Shown one piece after another: positions 12,358 to 24,849 of a DNA stretch of 64,000 nt. The stretch is from Ziziphus jujuba (Eukaryota > Streptophyta > Magnoliopsida > Rosales > Rhamnaceae): assembly GCF_031755915.1 (NCBI RefSeq), contig NC_083381.1, forward strand, positions 1,748,501 through 1,812,500, given 5' to 3'. Both the position numbers and the translations under genes were made by a program. Within the stretch, counting starts at the first letter, position 1. Each line of letters opens with the position of its first letter. The notes under the pieces were generated by a model, which saw only the letters and a list, made by a program, of their open reading frames with translations, did not search any database and was not told where the DNA came from.

Positions 12358-13705
12358 GAAGTACAAGTTCTTCACAATTTTTTCATGAAAACCCGAAATA
12401 TCTACCAACTCGATCCCGTGGGTACATTATTTCCGGTTTCCCTAATACAAAACCTGGCTTGTGGACTTTTGACTTTTTAGTGTTTTTATTAAATTTTCAT
12501 ATTTCATTTGCATTTTCTTCCACACCAAGAATTTAGATTTTTCATGTGTTCAAAATTAAGGAAAAAATTGCAATTAAGGTTTTTTTTTTTTTTTTTTCGT
12601 TAGGGGTGTGGGGAATAAATTGAAATTGCGGTATCAAATGTATGTAGAAATTATTCCTTTTCGACATTGGAAGCCTTCAAGATATGCGATCGGTCTCCAC
12701 CCAAGAAAAGCTGTCAGAAGATTATTTTTGTAATGGCTATAAGTGGTTTACCTGGACTTTTTATATCTAAATTACCCTTTAACACATGGTACTTTCCAAA
12801 ATCACCTCAAGTTGGGTCTATATATACTTATATCCACCATGTTCATGTCATATGGAATTTATATCCTCTATTCATTTCCTTAAAATTTGTCTGTAATTAA
12901 TAATTTTTATTAAGCTAATATTAATATTAATTATGTTCGAAAGAGATAGAGACAATAAATTAACAAGACAGATCATGATAGGAAATTGTTTATGAGGCAT
13001 TGTTAATTAATTAGTAAATATTAATAAACAAAGTTCATTTCAATTTAAGGTTTCCGAAAACCAACGTCGATATATATATATATATATATATATTTTTTTA
13101 ATTACTTAATGATCTACCTAGTGGAATAATTGTAAAAGTTCTAAATTAAGAGCTTAAGTTGATTTGATTTTTGCAATTTGTTTTGATTAATTACTAAATT
13201 TAACAGCGAGAATTCAGAAATCAATTTTGGCTTGCCAGCTTTCTCTCTCCAATATGGTTTAGCCATTGATAGAAGATGATCATATATAGATGGATATACA
13301 GGGAAATGTTTGATTATATGTTTGTTCTATCATCATTTCGAATATTTTGCCAATTGAGATTAATTATACTTCTACTTCTTTGAATCAAGTTTATACCATT
13401 CATCATTTTATTTATATACCTACTAGTTCAAACTAGTAATTAATTAATTACAGTTTTTATATATACTATTAAGATACTGAAAGCAGTATTTATTGCAATA
13501 GATCAGAAGGAGAGATATATATACATATTCATATATTATGTTTGCATGTATAAATTCCAAACAAAATTTGCTATAATTTGTGCATACAAAATGTGCATGA
13601 GAGAGTTACCCCCAATCCCACTATCAATTATATATAATTCACCGAACCTGAGGAAAAAGACTGCTGCTGCTGATTTTTCTTCGGTTGAAATGTCAAAGTA
13701 AATAT
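11695..13705. other. Upstream region of the MADS gene, then intergenic DNA
   Basis: The first several hundred bases should include the MADS promoter (transcribed leftward). A GA/CT tract lies at about 11845-11867 and a run of some 33 T at 12319-12351. I could not assign a TATA box or operators. Beyond about 12400 the sequence is AT-rich with a (TA)n run at 13071-13092 and no credible frame. Confidence 0.45.
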
Positions 13706-14112
13706 AGCATTTCTAATGGCATTGCATTGCGAATTTCGGCATAGAATTGGTTTTAGACCTTCCAATGGCAAATTATAAAATTTGCTAATTGCAATTTTTA
13801 GTGCGAAATTTGGTAAAAAAAAATGCGATTGGCAAATTTTGATAAAGTTGAATTTACACCATTTGCTGATGTAATTTTTACTTTTTACTTGTTAAATAGT
13901 GACATTGAATGGGGCATATACATCCAAACATCTCAAACATTTGATTAAATACATTTTTTTATTTGTCAATGCTATATTTTAGCATATATCATTAGAGAAA
14001 TCATATCAAAATTTGGCATTAACATTATCATTTACCATTAAAGATGTTATGCCAATAGGAAATTTTAGAAATGTTGGTTGCAAAATGGCATTTATTATTG
14101 GGGATGCTCTTA
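13706..14112. mobile_element. Candidate MITE
   Basis: The left edge (AGCATTTCTAATGGCATTG) and the complement of the right edge (AGCATCCCCAATAATAAATG) form an imperfect inverted repeat. The right edge carries the GAGCATCCCCAAT-type end common in plant MITEs. The body is AT-rich with repeated TTTGCTAAT/AAATTTGG words and no coding. Target duplication is unclear (AGTAAA-like on both sides). Superfamily not assigned. Confidence 0.4.
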
Positions 14113-14622
14113 GTAAAACTAGTAGTCCATTTTACCAAAAAAGCAGTGGTACAAATTAAATTGAGTCCCCCTAAGTTTTGTGCTTAATATACAATTAGTA
14201 GAAGTAATTATATACAATTATAATATATAAATTTTAATTATATAATATACATGGATCAATTCTTTGAAAAAAATTTCACAATAATTAGAGATAGAGTAAA
14301 TTGGAGTAATTGGGTTATTACCATAAATGAATGGAACGCTGGAAATGGAAAAGTGGTCCTGAATAGTTTGATGTCCATTTCACAATCAGTCCTTCATTCT
14401 CACATGGCCATCGCAGGCCCTTCCTCTTGACTAAATATTTCATGACATTTTCATGCACACAAAATATTAATTTTGCGTCTTTAAGAAGCCTAGTTTGAGA
14501 GTGAAAATAAAGGGTCCATCGATCAGATCTGTAACCTCCCGGGCCCTTCCAATCATGAATTTATTTATTTTGTTCCTAAAATATATTTACACACTATTAA
14601 TTTTCAGCAACAAATTTCGCAT

Positions 14623-14655
<33 letters not shown>

Positions 14656-14671
14656 GTCTAGCTTTAACGAG

Positions 14672-14788
14672 GATGTTAAGTTAAGGACATGGTGTGGATG
14701 CACATCCCACAATATATTGCTGGATAAAATTTGTCCGACATCATTTTACGTGATGTACATCTGCACAATGTCCTTAATTTAGCATTGT
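14672..14788. mobile_element. Small foldback MITE
   Basis: This unit of about 117 bp has terminal inverted repeats of about 36 bp matching at roughly three quarters of positions. The left arm begins GATGTTAAGTTAAGGACATG and the complement of the right arm begins AATGCTAAATTAAGGACATT. Only about 45 bp separate the arms, so the DNA can form a long hairpin. No clear target duplication was found. Confidence 0.6.
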
Positions 14789-14799
14789 CATTGGGGCCT

Positions 14800-15932
14800 A
14801 ATTATCTCTCTCTCTATATATATATATGTATGTTAGGTGATGTGTGAAATTAATTTGCAAATGCATGAATCATTTTCAAATAATTTACTGCAAAAATAAA
14901 TTAAACATCCATAAATATTAAAAACAAGATTCACAATTAAAGAGATAAGAAAAAAGAATAAAAATCAGTGAAGAAATCCTCCAAAAGCTCTCTAAACCGT
15001 GACCTTCTTCTCCAAGCAAACCCATATCTATGCTTTCTCCAAGCTCTCCAATTGATTTCCTGAAACTCTAAAATTCTGAAACCTTAAAACCTTTAAGAAA
15101 ACTTAAAAAACTTCCAAAATTTGGTCTGTTTCTGTTTAAGCCTTATAAAAGCTCCTAAATAACTCTCAAAAACTTATATATATCTTCCTTCAATGCGGTG
15201 AGGGCTATATATATAGGAATTTTGGGGATCTTTTTTTTTTTTTGTTTTCAATATGAGACTCTTGCAAGACACATTTTTAGATCATCAAAAGGATTGAAAG
15301 AATTTCATGTAAAAATAAAACTTCTTAATATTACTTACTTCCTCTACAACTTTCTTTTCTCTAATTCCTTTTAAAAAATTTGTTAATTAGTCTAATTTAC
15401 CATTAATGAAGCATGTAGTATAACATGTACCTCATTAATAACAAATTAACCAATTATTGCCACTTGTTCTAATCTTGACTCTTAGATTGCCTTGATTCCT
15501 TCTCTTGATCAATGGTAAAGATTTAACTAGAATTTTCCTTTTATAAATCCCAAACTTCAAGTGACGATAACTTTTTCCTCACACATCTGAATCCAAAAAC
15601 GATGTGATATTTGAAATTGTCAGATTGTGAGGATTCATATGACATCCATTTCCACTATGAAATTTTCAACAGTAATATTATAGAATCTTCAAGGAATCTT
15701 CTTGAAATATTTATGACTCTTCTTAATGCTTGATCCATTTGAGCTTAAATCTTGGTTCCCACCATGGTTTGACTTATGAATCAATTTTTACAATTGTTTT
15801 CTTGAAATTCTTTATCCTTTACCTAGATTTAAAACAAATATATAATTAAGTATCTTTCTATAATAAATTAACACAAACCAACGAATATTAAGCTAAAAAT
15901 ATGATATAAAATCATTAACATTTTAGACCTAA
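14800..15932. other. AT-rich intergenic stretch
   Basis: No reliable gene. There is a CT/TA run at 14806-14828, a poly-T run at 15231-15242, and moderately pyrimidine-rich sequence at 14990-15160 without a long frame. It may be eroded LTR sequence but I cannot match it to a named unit. Confidence 0.4.
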
Positions 15933-16400
15933 TATCAGGATCCTCCCAAGTTACCTATTGAAACTTTAAGATAGCTCCAACTAGGGAAAACCCCATTGGA
16001 AATTCAACAGAATACTCAGCAGCATCTCCCTTTTAAAATTTGGTTTTTCCAAATATTCCTTGCACAAAATACTCACTTCAAAAATATATATCTGCCTTAT
16101 TCCTTTACTTTTTACTACAATTTTCACAATTTTGCACAACTTCTATAATAACAGTGCAAAAACATAAATATAAATACTAAATAATAATTCATGAATACCT
16201 TTTTATGTGTCAAGATCCCTTCCAAAGTTTCCTACCTAAATGCCGGGATGACCCCGACTCTTTCCAAGTTTTAATTCAGCACAAGAAATACATATGTCTA
16301 TAAATTCATAGCTTTTTGCACCTCCCACTTACTACAATTCCAAAAATTTATAACACGCAGTAAATATAGCAGCACATAAATATAAACAAAAAGATAATAA
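15933..16400 (-). mobile_element. Eroded LTR fragment(s) of the TGTAACACCCCG family
   Basis: From about 15933 the sequence follows the 3' end of the long LTR family read in reverse. Features in order are a TATCAGGATCCTCCCAAG start, a line resembling CCATTGGAAATTCAACAGAA, the CTCCCTTTTAA and TTGCACAAAATACTCACTTC words, then the CTTATTCCTTTACTTTTTACTAC segment. A second partial repeat of the last part occurs at about 16320-16370. It is much more diverged than copies A-H, so an older insertion is inferred. Confidence 0.4.
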
Positions 16401-17325
16401 TAATAACAATATGGACCATATTAGATCTATCATACATCTAGCATTAAGGGATACAACTATAACAATATTCTTTATAATAATAGTAATAATAATAATAATA
16501 ATCTATATAATATATAAAAGTAAGATAGCGAGTAAATTTTTTTACCACATATCATCCTCATATTCATTCTGTTTCCCTCTAAAAGCATTAAAAAAACTAA
16601 AATTAAAAAATGAAATTGTCTAAAAATTCCACTGTCTTAAAATTATTGCCATATATCATCTTTATATTCATTTTATTTCCTTCCAAATGCATTACAAAAA
16701 AAAAAAAATAAAATTAAAGTCTAGAAATAAAATTGTTTGAAAAATTTCACAATATTAATAAAAACTTGAAGGGAATAATTTGATTTTAATATTTGAAAAT
16801 TTCCATAAAATGTGGTTATTATCAAGATTTGCTATAAATCTTTGCAATAACATATACAATGGTTTTAGCATAATTTATATAAATAATATCTCCATAAATA
16901 ATGTTTTCACAAATAAAAATTCCACAATCTTAATGAAGCTTGGAAGAAAAAATTTGAAAATTTCCATAATATGTGGGTACAAAGATTTTATTTTTGGTGA
17001 TGGAACAAAACTTGGCAAGAGAAAATTATTTTCCTCCTTATTTGGTTTCATTTTGAATTTTTTAAAGATAAGATAAAAAAACATGTATATAAAAATAAAT
17101 ATTTTTATTATTAAAGATATTTTACACAAAAACTCTATACACTAATACATATTTATATATGAATATGCAATAAATCTAATTTCATTATAAAATAATAATA
17201 TTAATATATGGTAATTAATAATAAAGTTGATCTTTTATTAGAAATTTAAAGTGGATAATGCATTTTTTTTTAAATATTTTCCAAAAAGTGCTCAAAATGT
17301 ACTTATATATATATGTATAGAAAAA
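16401..17325. other. AT-rich DNA without gene
   Basis: ATA/TAA-rich sequence near 16390-16520 and a loosely repeated pair (about 16530-16620 and 16640-16760, both with ATATCATC, TATTCATT and TTTCC words). Open frames here are low-complexity Ile/Asn/Phe translations and are not supported as genes. Confidence 0.4.
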
Positions 17326-17490
17326 TTCTATAGTGCAGACGGTTTACATATGGACCACATCAAAACTGATGCTTTTTGGAAAAATGATCGGTTTTGTTGT
17401 GAATGTGTACACAACATACATAGCAAAGCCTATATATTTTTTTTTTAAAAACTAAAAAGCATCAGCTTTGGTGTGATCTACATTGTAGAA
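17326..17490. mobile_element. Foldback MITE-like unit 1
   Basis: The outer ends TTCTATAGTGCAGAC and the complement TTCTACAATGTAGAT pair imperfectly. An inner pair, CACATCAAAACTGATGCTTT (from 17356) and the complement of 17454-17475, pairs well. No coding. Unit 2 follows after about 25 bp and shares the CTATAGTGC end. Confidence 0.5.
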
Positions 17491-17516
17491 CTACTCTATA
17501 TGTATATAGTGAAATT

Positions 17517-17673
17517 CTATAGTGCGAACAGTCTGCACCATAAAGACGATAGTTTTTGAAGAAACTATCGTCAATACTCATATCTGTGTGATTGTATTGA
17601 CGACGGTTTTTTTAAAAACCGTTGTTAATATTGAGATCTGTATGATAAAAACATGTGGACATCCGCACCATAG
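17517..17673. mobile_element. Foldback MITE-like unit 2 with internal hairpins
   Basis: The ends CTATAGTGCGAACAGTC and (complement) CTATGGTGCGGATGTCC are imperfect inverted repeats. Inside are a perfect 11-bp stem with a 6-base loop (17545-17572) and a 17-bp stem with two G-U-type mismatches around a 2-base loop (17595-17630). Both stems carry GACGAT/GACGAC-type words, so the unit could have arisen by local inversion-duplication. No coding. Confidence 0.55.
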
Positions 17674-19126
17674 ATGAGCTTTATGTATATATATGACAAG
17701 ATTTCATTAGTGTAAAGCAATATAAAATCAATTTTGTATAAATGTGGATTTCATATTTAAAAGTATAATTGAATATTTTTGGGTTTTGGATTTAGGGTTT
17801 AAGGTAATGTAAATTTTTTTTGGTAACTATACAATATAATGAAAGTTGTATAAGACTAACAACCATCAATTTGATTTGTAATTATCACTAAGTTGATTTT
17901 TGTGATCTTATTCAGTCTCGAATCTTGATTGCTATCTCGAACTAATTTTATTAACAAGAATGATAATATTATTAAACAATTATTCTACCATTAATGATAA
18001 TATTATTAAATAATTGTTCTACTATCAAATTATTTTTATAATTATATCATTATATTCTTGAATATGATAAACTTATGGATAATTGTCAACTTTCCACGGA
18101 AATATGTTGAGGCATGGTTTTTATTAATCATATATATATATATATATATACATACAAGATTTGACTAATATCTACAATATAAGATATTCTATATATGGTA
18201 CAGATAATCGTAAATAGAAATAGTGAGCTATAACATTTAATGAAAATGACTTTTTTTTTTATTAAGAACATTTCAAAATATACATAAAAGGAAAGATCCC
18301 TAAAATTAAAAAAGATATATATATATATATATATATTATAGACAACGGAAGAGATTTATGATGATACAATTATCCCATTTAAATTGTATTCTTTATCTAA
18401 TTAAATTAAATCTTTTATATAGAAAAACAAGGTATATTTGAAATTTATATTTTAATGGAGAGATAAAGATATATTTTAAATTTGTATTTCAATATATAAA
18501 TTCCAAAAATCAAAATTGAAAAGTCAAAAATCAAATTAAAAAAAATTGAAATTTAAAATCATGTTTTATCGAAAGTCTCACAACTTTATAAATAGAGGGA
18601 GAAACCAAAAAAGAAAAAGATGTTGGAAAAATAGTAGAAAAATGTTAAAAAATACAGAGAAGAGAAAAGGTGAAGAAAAAAAGGAAGAAAGGAAATGTAT
18701 AAAAAAAAATATTGACATAGATATAGATGTTATGCAAAAGTTTTATTGTTTACCAATATTTTAAGTACGATTGAATATAATGAATATAAATTGTTTGGTA
18801 AATATAAAGTTGATTATGTAATTATTTATGTTTTTGTAATTGATATTTTTTGTCAATTTTATTGAAAATATATTTTATTTAGATAAAACAAACTTAAGTA
18901 TATTTTTGGGTGAATTTATATGTGAAATTAATGGTTATATAGAAATAATTATCATACTTATCATGCCAAAAGATTCAAAAATTATATTAATTTATAATTT
19001 TTGAACTTTACATATATTCTAATTAAAAATTTTATTTGTGAAATGTTATTTATACAATATTTTAATATTTGATTTGATTATAATTAATTAATTTTTATTG
19101 ATAGTCATCAAAATCATCTATTACGG
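17674..19126. other. AT-rich intergenic stretch
   Basis: (TA)n runs near 18131-18150 and 18316-18338 and A-rich sequence. The frame at 18546-18764 is Lys-rich low-complexity and has no recognisable domain. Confidence 0.45.
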
Positions 19127-19161
19127 TTACATTTTCCATGCATCACATGGACTTAACATTA

Positions 19162-19207
<46 letters not shown>

Positions 19208-19922
19208 TAATAAATAAAGACGATCTGGTTCGAGATCTAAACCATACAACCCACATCTCAACATCAAAAAAATATGCCAATATGAGTATATTAAAATACA
19301 CATATAGAAACAATACCTTAAATTGAATAATTGAGGTCTTAACAATAATCCGATAACATTACCACTATCCAGAACCAATATAAATAATATATTTTCTTTA
19401 TATATACGTATATACATAAATATAAATATGTATACAGTCTCTCAAAGAATTTGAGTAACCTGCTCATAGGCTACTACACCTGCCCGAAAGCTAATATATC
19501 TGCCTAATGGCTAACTCAAATATTTATTATTAACATTGTATGAACTTTTCCACTACTTTATAATGTTACACACATACTTCAAATTTCTTAAAGTCATCAA
19601 CCCAGATGGACATAATAATCATGCAATCGATAATAATAATAATAATAATAATATAAAATTAGAACTAAAATAATAAATATATTACTTAAACATCTCATAG
19701 TGGAAAATACCCGATATACCATATGATATACTAATGCACGGTCCCATGATATTAATTGTCTATAGGTGTACTACTACCAATATGGCCAATGGTAGTTGTT
19801 TATAATGGCCATCCAACTCGTTGATCTCGTATAGAATAGAAATATGGTACTAAATTGTTCATGAGCCTAACCAAGTCGTTACCCAAGTATGGTATAGTAC
19901 ACTTAACACATAACATAACATA

Positions 19923-19958
<36 letters not shown>

Positions 19959-21364
19959 CAAAAAAACACCTTATGCACCAAAGTGATGTTTAGCATCCCA
20001 AACATCACTTGACAGAAAAGAAAAAAGAAGAGAACCTACAAGGTGTTGGTGTTAAATAAGAGAACCTAAAAGAAGTCCCTTTAGCATCCCGAAGGTGTTG
20101 GTGTTAAATAATCTGCCATCTTATGATAAAGGGGAGAGTGACTAACATTATCATTATAAAAGTACCTGCCTATTCTCACTGACATTAGTGCCTATAGGAT
20201 GGCTATATATAACCTGCAACAAGAAGACCAACTAGTTACGTATAAACATATAAATACTAAAGCATCAACTTCTCATAATTACATTTTAAAACCGTAAATA
20301 AATGTTATTTAATGTTTTAAATAAATGATAAGCAAATAGAATTAAGAAAAATAATAAGATTTAAACAGAACATATAATCTTACAAATTCCATAAAATCAA
20401 ACATAACTTTATACATTTAAGTACTACCATAAAATCAATAACAAATAATAAGAATTATGAAAATGCAAATATAAAATTTTAAGAAAATAAATCACGTTAA
20501 AATTATCTTAATATTAAATTCTTTTTTAACTTACACTTCTTTAAAATCAACATTTAGGTTAATAAATGAATGTATAAATAAATAAATAAATAAACAAATA
20601 ATCTTACAAAATCATATACATTTATTTAATTATGTACACACTTACACCTATATGTATATATGCACATACAAATAGACATGTTTTTAATAATATGGTTGTT
20701 TTACCAAAACTATAATTTATGATAAAAAATTTCACAATTCAAATATAGTTTATACTCAAAATTTAAAGCACCGATGTCTTAAAAAAGAAACCATATACAC
20801 TAATATTTTTTCAATTCTACAACCAACTCAAATAAATAATTTAATATTTAGTTATGCCCAAATTACTTTAGAAAGGAAACAAAATCTTTTTCCGTCCGAT
20901 CTCATAAAATAATTACTATTATACATAATAATTATAATAATAAAAATATATGAAAATACATTTACACATTCTATTAGTATGAACACCAATTCCATTAATA
21001 TCAGGAAGGTCGAATCATAATATATTAAAATGCCCCTTGGACAGTATAAATCCCCTGAGTCTACAAACTCACAGATAAGCAAGTACTTGGATAAACTTAA
21101 ATAATCGTAACCCAATAATATAAAGTTTACACAACCATAGATCGACATTTAAAACCAATAAATCAATGAATGAAATTATTTTAATTTAAACCTAAACCTT
21201 AAACCTAATTAATAATAAATTGCTAAATATCCTAATAAATCCAAATTTAATAACAAATACATATATTTTACCCCAAAACATAATTTAGAAAATATACTAC
21301 TCATAGTATTGACATTTGGTCATCCTTGCCCTACTGTAGGGTTCATCACAAGTTCAAGCGAATG
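19127..21364. other. Trinucleotide repeats and eroded repeat DNA
   Basis: A (TAA/ATA)n run lies at about 19160-19212 and a shorter one at 19630-19652; a (TG)n run follows (TA)n at 19923-19959. A short local duplication (AAGGTGTTGGTGTTAAATAA, near 20039-20060 and 20091-20111) is visible. Phrases such as CCTGCTCATAGGCTACTACACCTGCC suggest old LTR-type sequence, but no boundary or coding domain can be set. Confidence 0.4.
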
Positions 21365-22718
21365 CCTAATGTAACACCCCGATCCCAAAAAATGCCCCAA
21401 GTTTGAATTTTTGGCCAAGTTTGACCTAGATATATTAGGATTGACCAAGTGGATCCCATGATTTTTTTTATTTTTTATTGTGGGAGCAATTTTATGTTGA
21501 TCGAGATACCATGGAAAAGTACTTGTCGACATGAGTTTATAGACTAGTAGTATGCTAAAATTGGAGCTAAGAATAGAAAGTTATGGTCAAAATAAGATGC
21601 AACCCGAACTGATTGATGAGTCTGAAGTTGACTTTTTGTTTACATAGATTTTGATGTTGACCTTTTTACTATGTGATAGTGCTTATCGCTATGAGTCTGT
21701 AGATTGGTGGTACGCTTGATTTGGACTCATAGTTAAAAAGATATGGATCTTTAAAGTTAGAACCAACATTTCCGGGTCAATTATTATAAACATATGTAGG
21801 AATTTTGAAAAATGCCCAAGAGGTGCCATGTGTCACCAATCCATGGGTGCCATGTAAACACCCCCTCTTCTTCTTATTCTCTTCCCTTTTCTCTCTCCTC
21901 ACCCCCCGAAAATATTCCCTTTCTCCTTTCTCTCCCCCCTATCATGGGCTGGTCGAAATTGATGAATTTTTGGCCACCCTTGAGTTACATGCATTGGTCG
22001 CCGGCATACTCAGTCACCGACGAGCTCAGCTGCCCAATTTGGTGGCCGACCGGCTAGCGATGTGCCTAGATCGGGAGGTGGAAGCCGATGGTGTTCGTTT
22101 CTTTTCTCCTGTCAATCTGCAGTGCTTTGGTATGCCCATGCTGCACTTCCCCCACCATCTGACATCCCATCATGTCAGCTTTGCCCAGGACTGCTTCAAT
22201 CACCGAGGAAGCCATTGACGAGCAGGAAAACAGCCATGGAATTTGGCGGCGGGCACACCATCCAACCACCGGATTCTGACCATCTTGAGTTGTGTTCTCT
22301 GTCCCTTCCCCCCTAATTTGAGCTCCTTAAAGCTGATGGTGGCCTTCGTTTGCTCCAATTTGAGCTTGTTTATGGTGTACAAAGGTGAGCAAGTTGGTAG
22401 CAATTTCCGATGAAAATTCTGACCATCGCTTGCGGTTTCGAGCCAATGAAAGGTTAGCATTGTATTCCCCATCTCTTCAGCTTCTCATTGATACCCTGTT
22501 TGTGAATTATGGATGTCTATTTGAAAAGTTGTCATTTTTGAATAAATTATTAAATTAAATGTGAAAAATTGGAAAATTGAATCATATTGAATATATATAT
22601 ACATGTTTATATACACATATGAATACATATGTTTATATTTATATGTGTGTGTATCAGTGTGTGTGTGTGTACACTACTGATATGTGTGTAGATTGATATA
22701 TATATATATATATATATA

Positions 22719-23136
22719 TGTAACATCCCACATCGGTTGGAAAGGGAAACGAAGCACGCCTTATAAGATGGTGTGGATACCTTTCCCTTGAGACGCATTT
22801 TGTGGACCCACAGTGTAACGGGGTCGCAGAGCAAAACCGTGCAGGCTGGGCCCAAAGCGGACAATATCTCATGCAGATGGTCTGGACTGTTACAGTGGTA
22901 TCATAGCCAGTACCCGGATCGGTGTGCCAGCGAGGACGCTGGGCCCCAAGGGGGGAGGATTGTAACATCCCACATCGGTTGGAAAGGGAAACGAAGCATG
23001 CCTCATAAGGTGGTGTGGATTCCTTTCCCTTGAGAAGCATTTTGTGGACCCATAGTATAACAGGGTCGTGGAGCAAAACCGTGCGGGCTGGGCCCAAAGC
23101 GGACAATATTTCATGCGGGTGGTCTGCGCTGTTACA
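22719..23136 (+). mobile_element. TRIM retroelement 1 (418 bp) nested in LTR E
   Basis: Two 176-bp terminal repeats (22719-22894 and 22961-23136) begin TGTAACATCCCACATCGG and end CTGTTACA. Just after the first lies GTGGTATCATAGCC, one base off the initiator-Met-tRNA type primer site TGGTATCAGAGCC. A purine tract (AAGGGGGGAGGA) sits just before the second. The interior is only 66 bp, so the element is non-coding and relies on another element's enzymes. Flanks ATATA/ATGTA are a possible imperfect duplication in (TA)n DNA. Confidence 0.9.
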
Positions 23137-23926
23137 ATGTATATATGTATACACATAAATATTTTTCATACATTTATATGTTTGTTGAAAGAATATGTGT
23201 ATGTATATGGATATATGTGTGTGAATATATAAAAATATTTATTTATGAATATATAAGTATGTATATGCATATACTCTTTTTTATGTATGTTTATGTGAAT
23301 ATATAGGTACTTGTTAAAAGATTGTATATACATATATACATTTATGTGTGAAAATGGTGTGAGACTTGTACATGTGTTTAAATGTATATATGCGCACACG
23401 TTGCGATTATCTATATATTTTGTGTATATATACGTTTTTATGTGTATGTAAAAATGTATATATATATATATATATTGACAGTGTATGAATGTATACATGT
23501 ATATAATTGTTTAAATATATTTGTTAGATCAATTTAATTTTATGGTTGTGGAGAACTCATTTGTGATCATTAATTGTTGAATGTATTGTTAAATTTTACT
23601 GTTACATTTATTTTGCACAATAAATTGTATTTGCATGAAATTAAGTTATATGTAAATTTTACATGATTTAATATAATTTTTGCATAAATAAATTTTAAGG
23701 GTTTAAGAAAGGTAATAATTTTTAGTGTATAAAAATATACTGGAGTATTTGAAAAATTGTGAAATTGAAATTATTGTAGAAGTAATTAATTTTATAAAAT
23801 CATTGGATTTATAAGATAGTTTAAAAGGAAATATGAAATTTTATGGATTTACTAAAAATGTACAAATTCGATTATATTTTATCAAATTTCGATATTTATA
23901 ATATTATAAATTTTTTATAATTTTTA

Positions 23927-24497
23927 GATGCACCATACAGTACTGGTATTGTGTACTGTGTCTGTTTGTTAGCAGGCAAGTTTGTATGATCGTCCTATGA
24001 GATGCCATGGACCTAAGGGTTGACAAGTATCACACAATGGGCATCAGTCTTCCCATTCTATGGCCAGGATGATTGTTATAAGCACTGGTGCCATTGGGAT
24101 GCCAAGGCGATCATTTGCAAGTTTCTTTCTTTAACCTTCCCATCAGAGTGGTACCTAGGACGTTGGATACCGCTTAACACCACTGATACATAATGTGGTG
24201 CATCAGGTTGTTATGATTTTAAATGCACCACACAGTACTGGTATTCTATACTGTATTGTTTATAAGCACACAAGTTTGTATGGTCGTCCTGTGGGATACT
24301 ATGGACCTGAGGATTGACAAGTATTTCATGGTGGGCATCAACTGTTCCCCTCCATGGCCAGGATGATTGTTATAAGCATCGGCACCATTGGGATACCAAG
24401 GCGACCGTTTGTAAGTTTCTCTCTTTAACCTCCCTGTCAGGTAGTACTCGAGACGTCAGATATTATCTGGCACCATTGGTATATCATATGGTGCATC
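23927..24497 (+). repeat. Tandem duplication of the LTR internal cassette
   Basis: Two units, about 278 bp (23927-24204) and 276 bp (24222-24497), each start (G/A)ATGCACCA and end TGGTGCATC and carry the same inner words (GGCCAGGATGATTGTTATAAG and CCAAGGCGA). All other LTR copies have one such cassette of 272-287 bp. This is therefore a copy-specific tandem duplication. Confidence 0.8.
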
Positions 24498-24513
24498 AAG
24501 TATGTTTTCAAAC

Positions 24514-24545
<32 letters not shown>

Positions 24546-24849
24546 TATGTTATGTTTGTATGTACCACACCGTACGGGAGCAGCAATTCGATCGGTTCAT
24601 AAATAGCTTAGTCTCGTAAGTATGCTGTCTATGAGTCTAAGGGGTCAAATGGCCATTATAGGCAGCCACCTCGGGCTGTGTCGGTAGTAGGATACCGAAG
24701 ACAGCAGATATCATGGATAGCATAACATGTTATATAGTGTCATATGTGCCTCTGATGCGAGTGTGCATATCTCGTAGTATATTTATAAATTTTAAAATTT
24801 TATTTTACTTTATTTTATCTTATCTATTCATGATTATGATTTTGTAATA

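Noticed and set aside
16780..17129. Open frames on both strands of about 84-98 aa
   Set aside because: Low-complexity AT-rich translations with no domain, splice context or homologous copy.
22719..23136. Cassandra-type TRIM carrying a 5S rRNA-like LTR
   Set aside because: The LTR is only 176 bp and I could not find the 5S A-box/C-box sequence; only general TRIM features are supported.
22654..23169. 171-aa minus-strand frame with an internal repeat
   Set aside because: It is the complement of the two TRIM terminal repeats; the protein repeat simply mirrors the LTRs.
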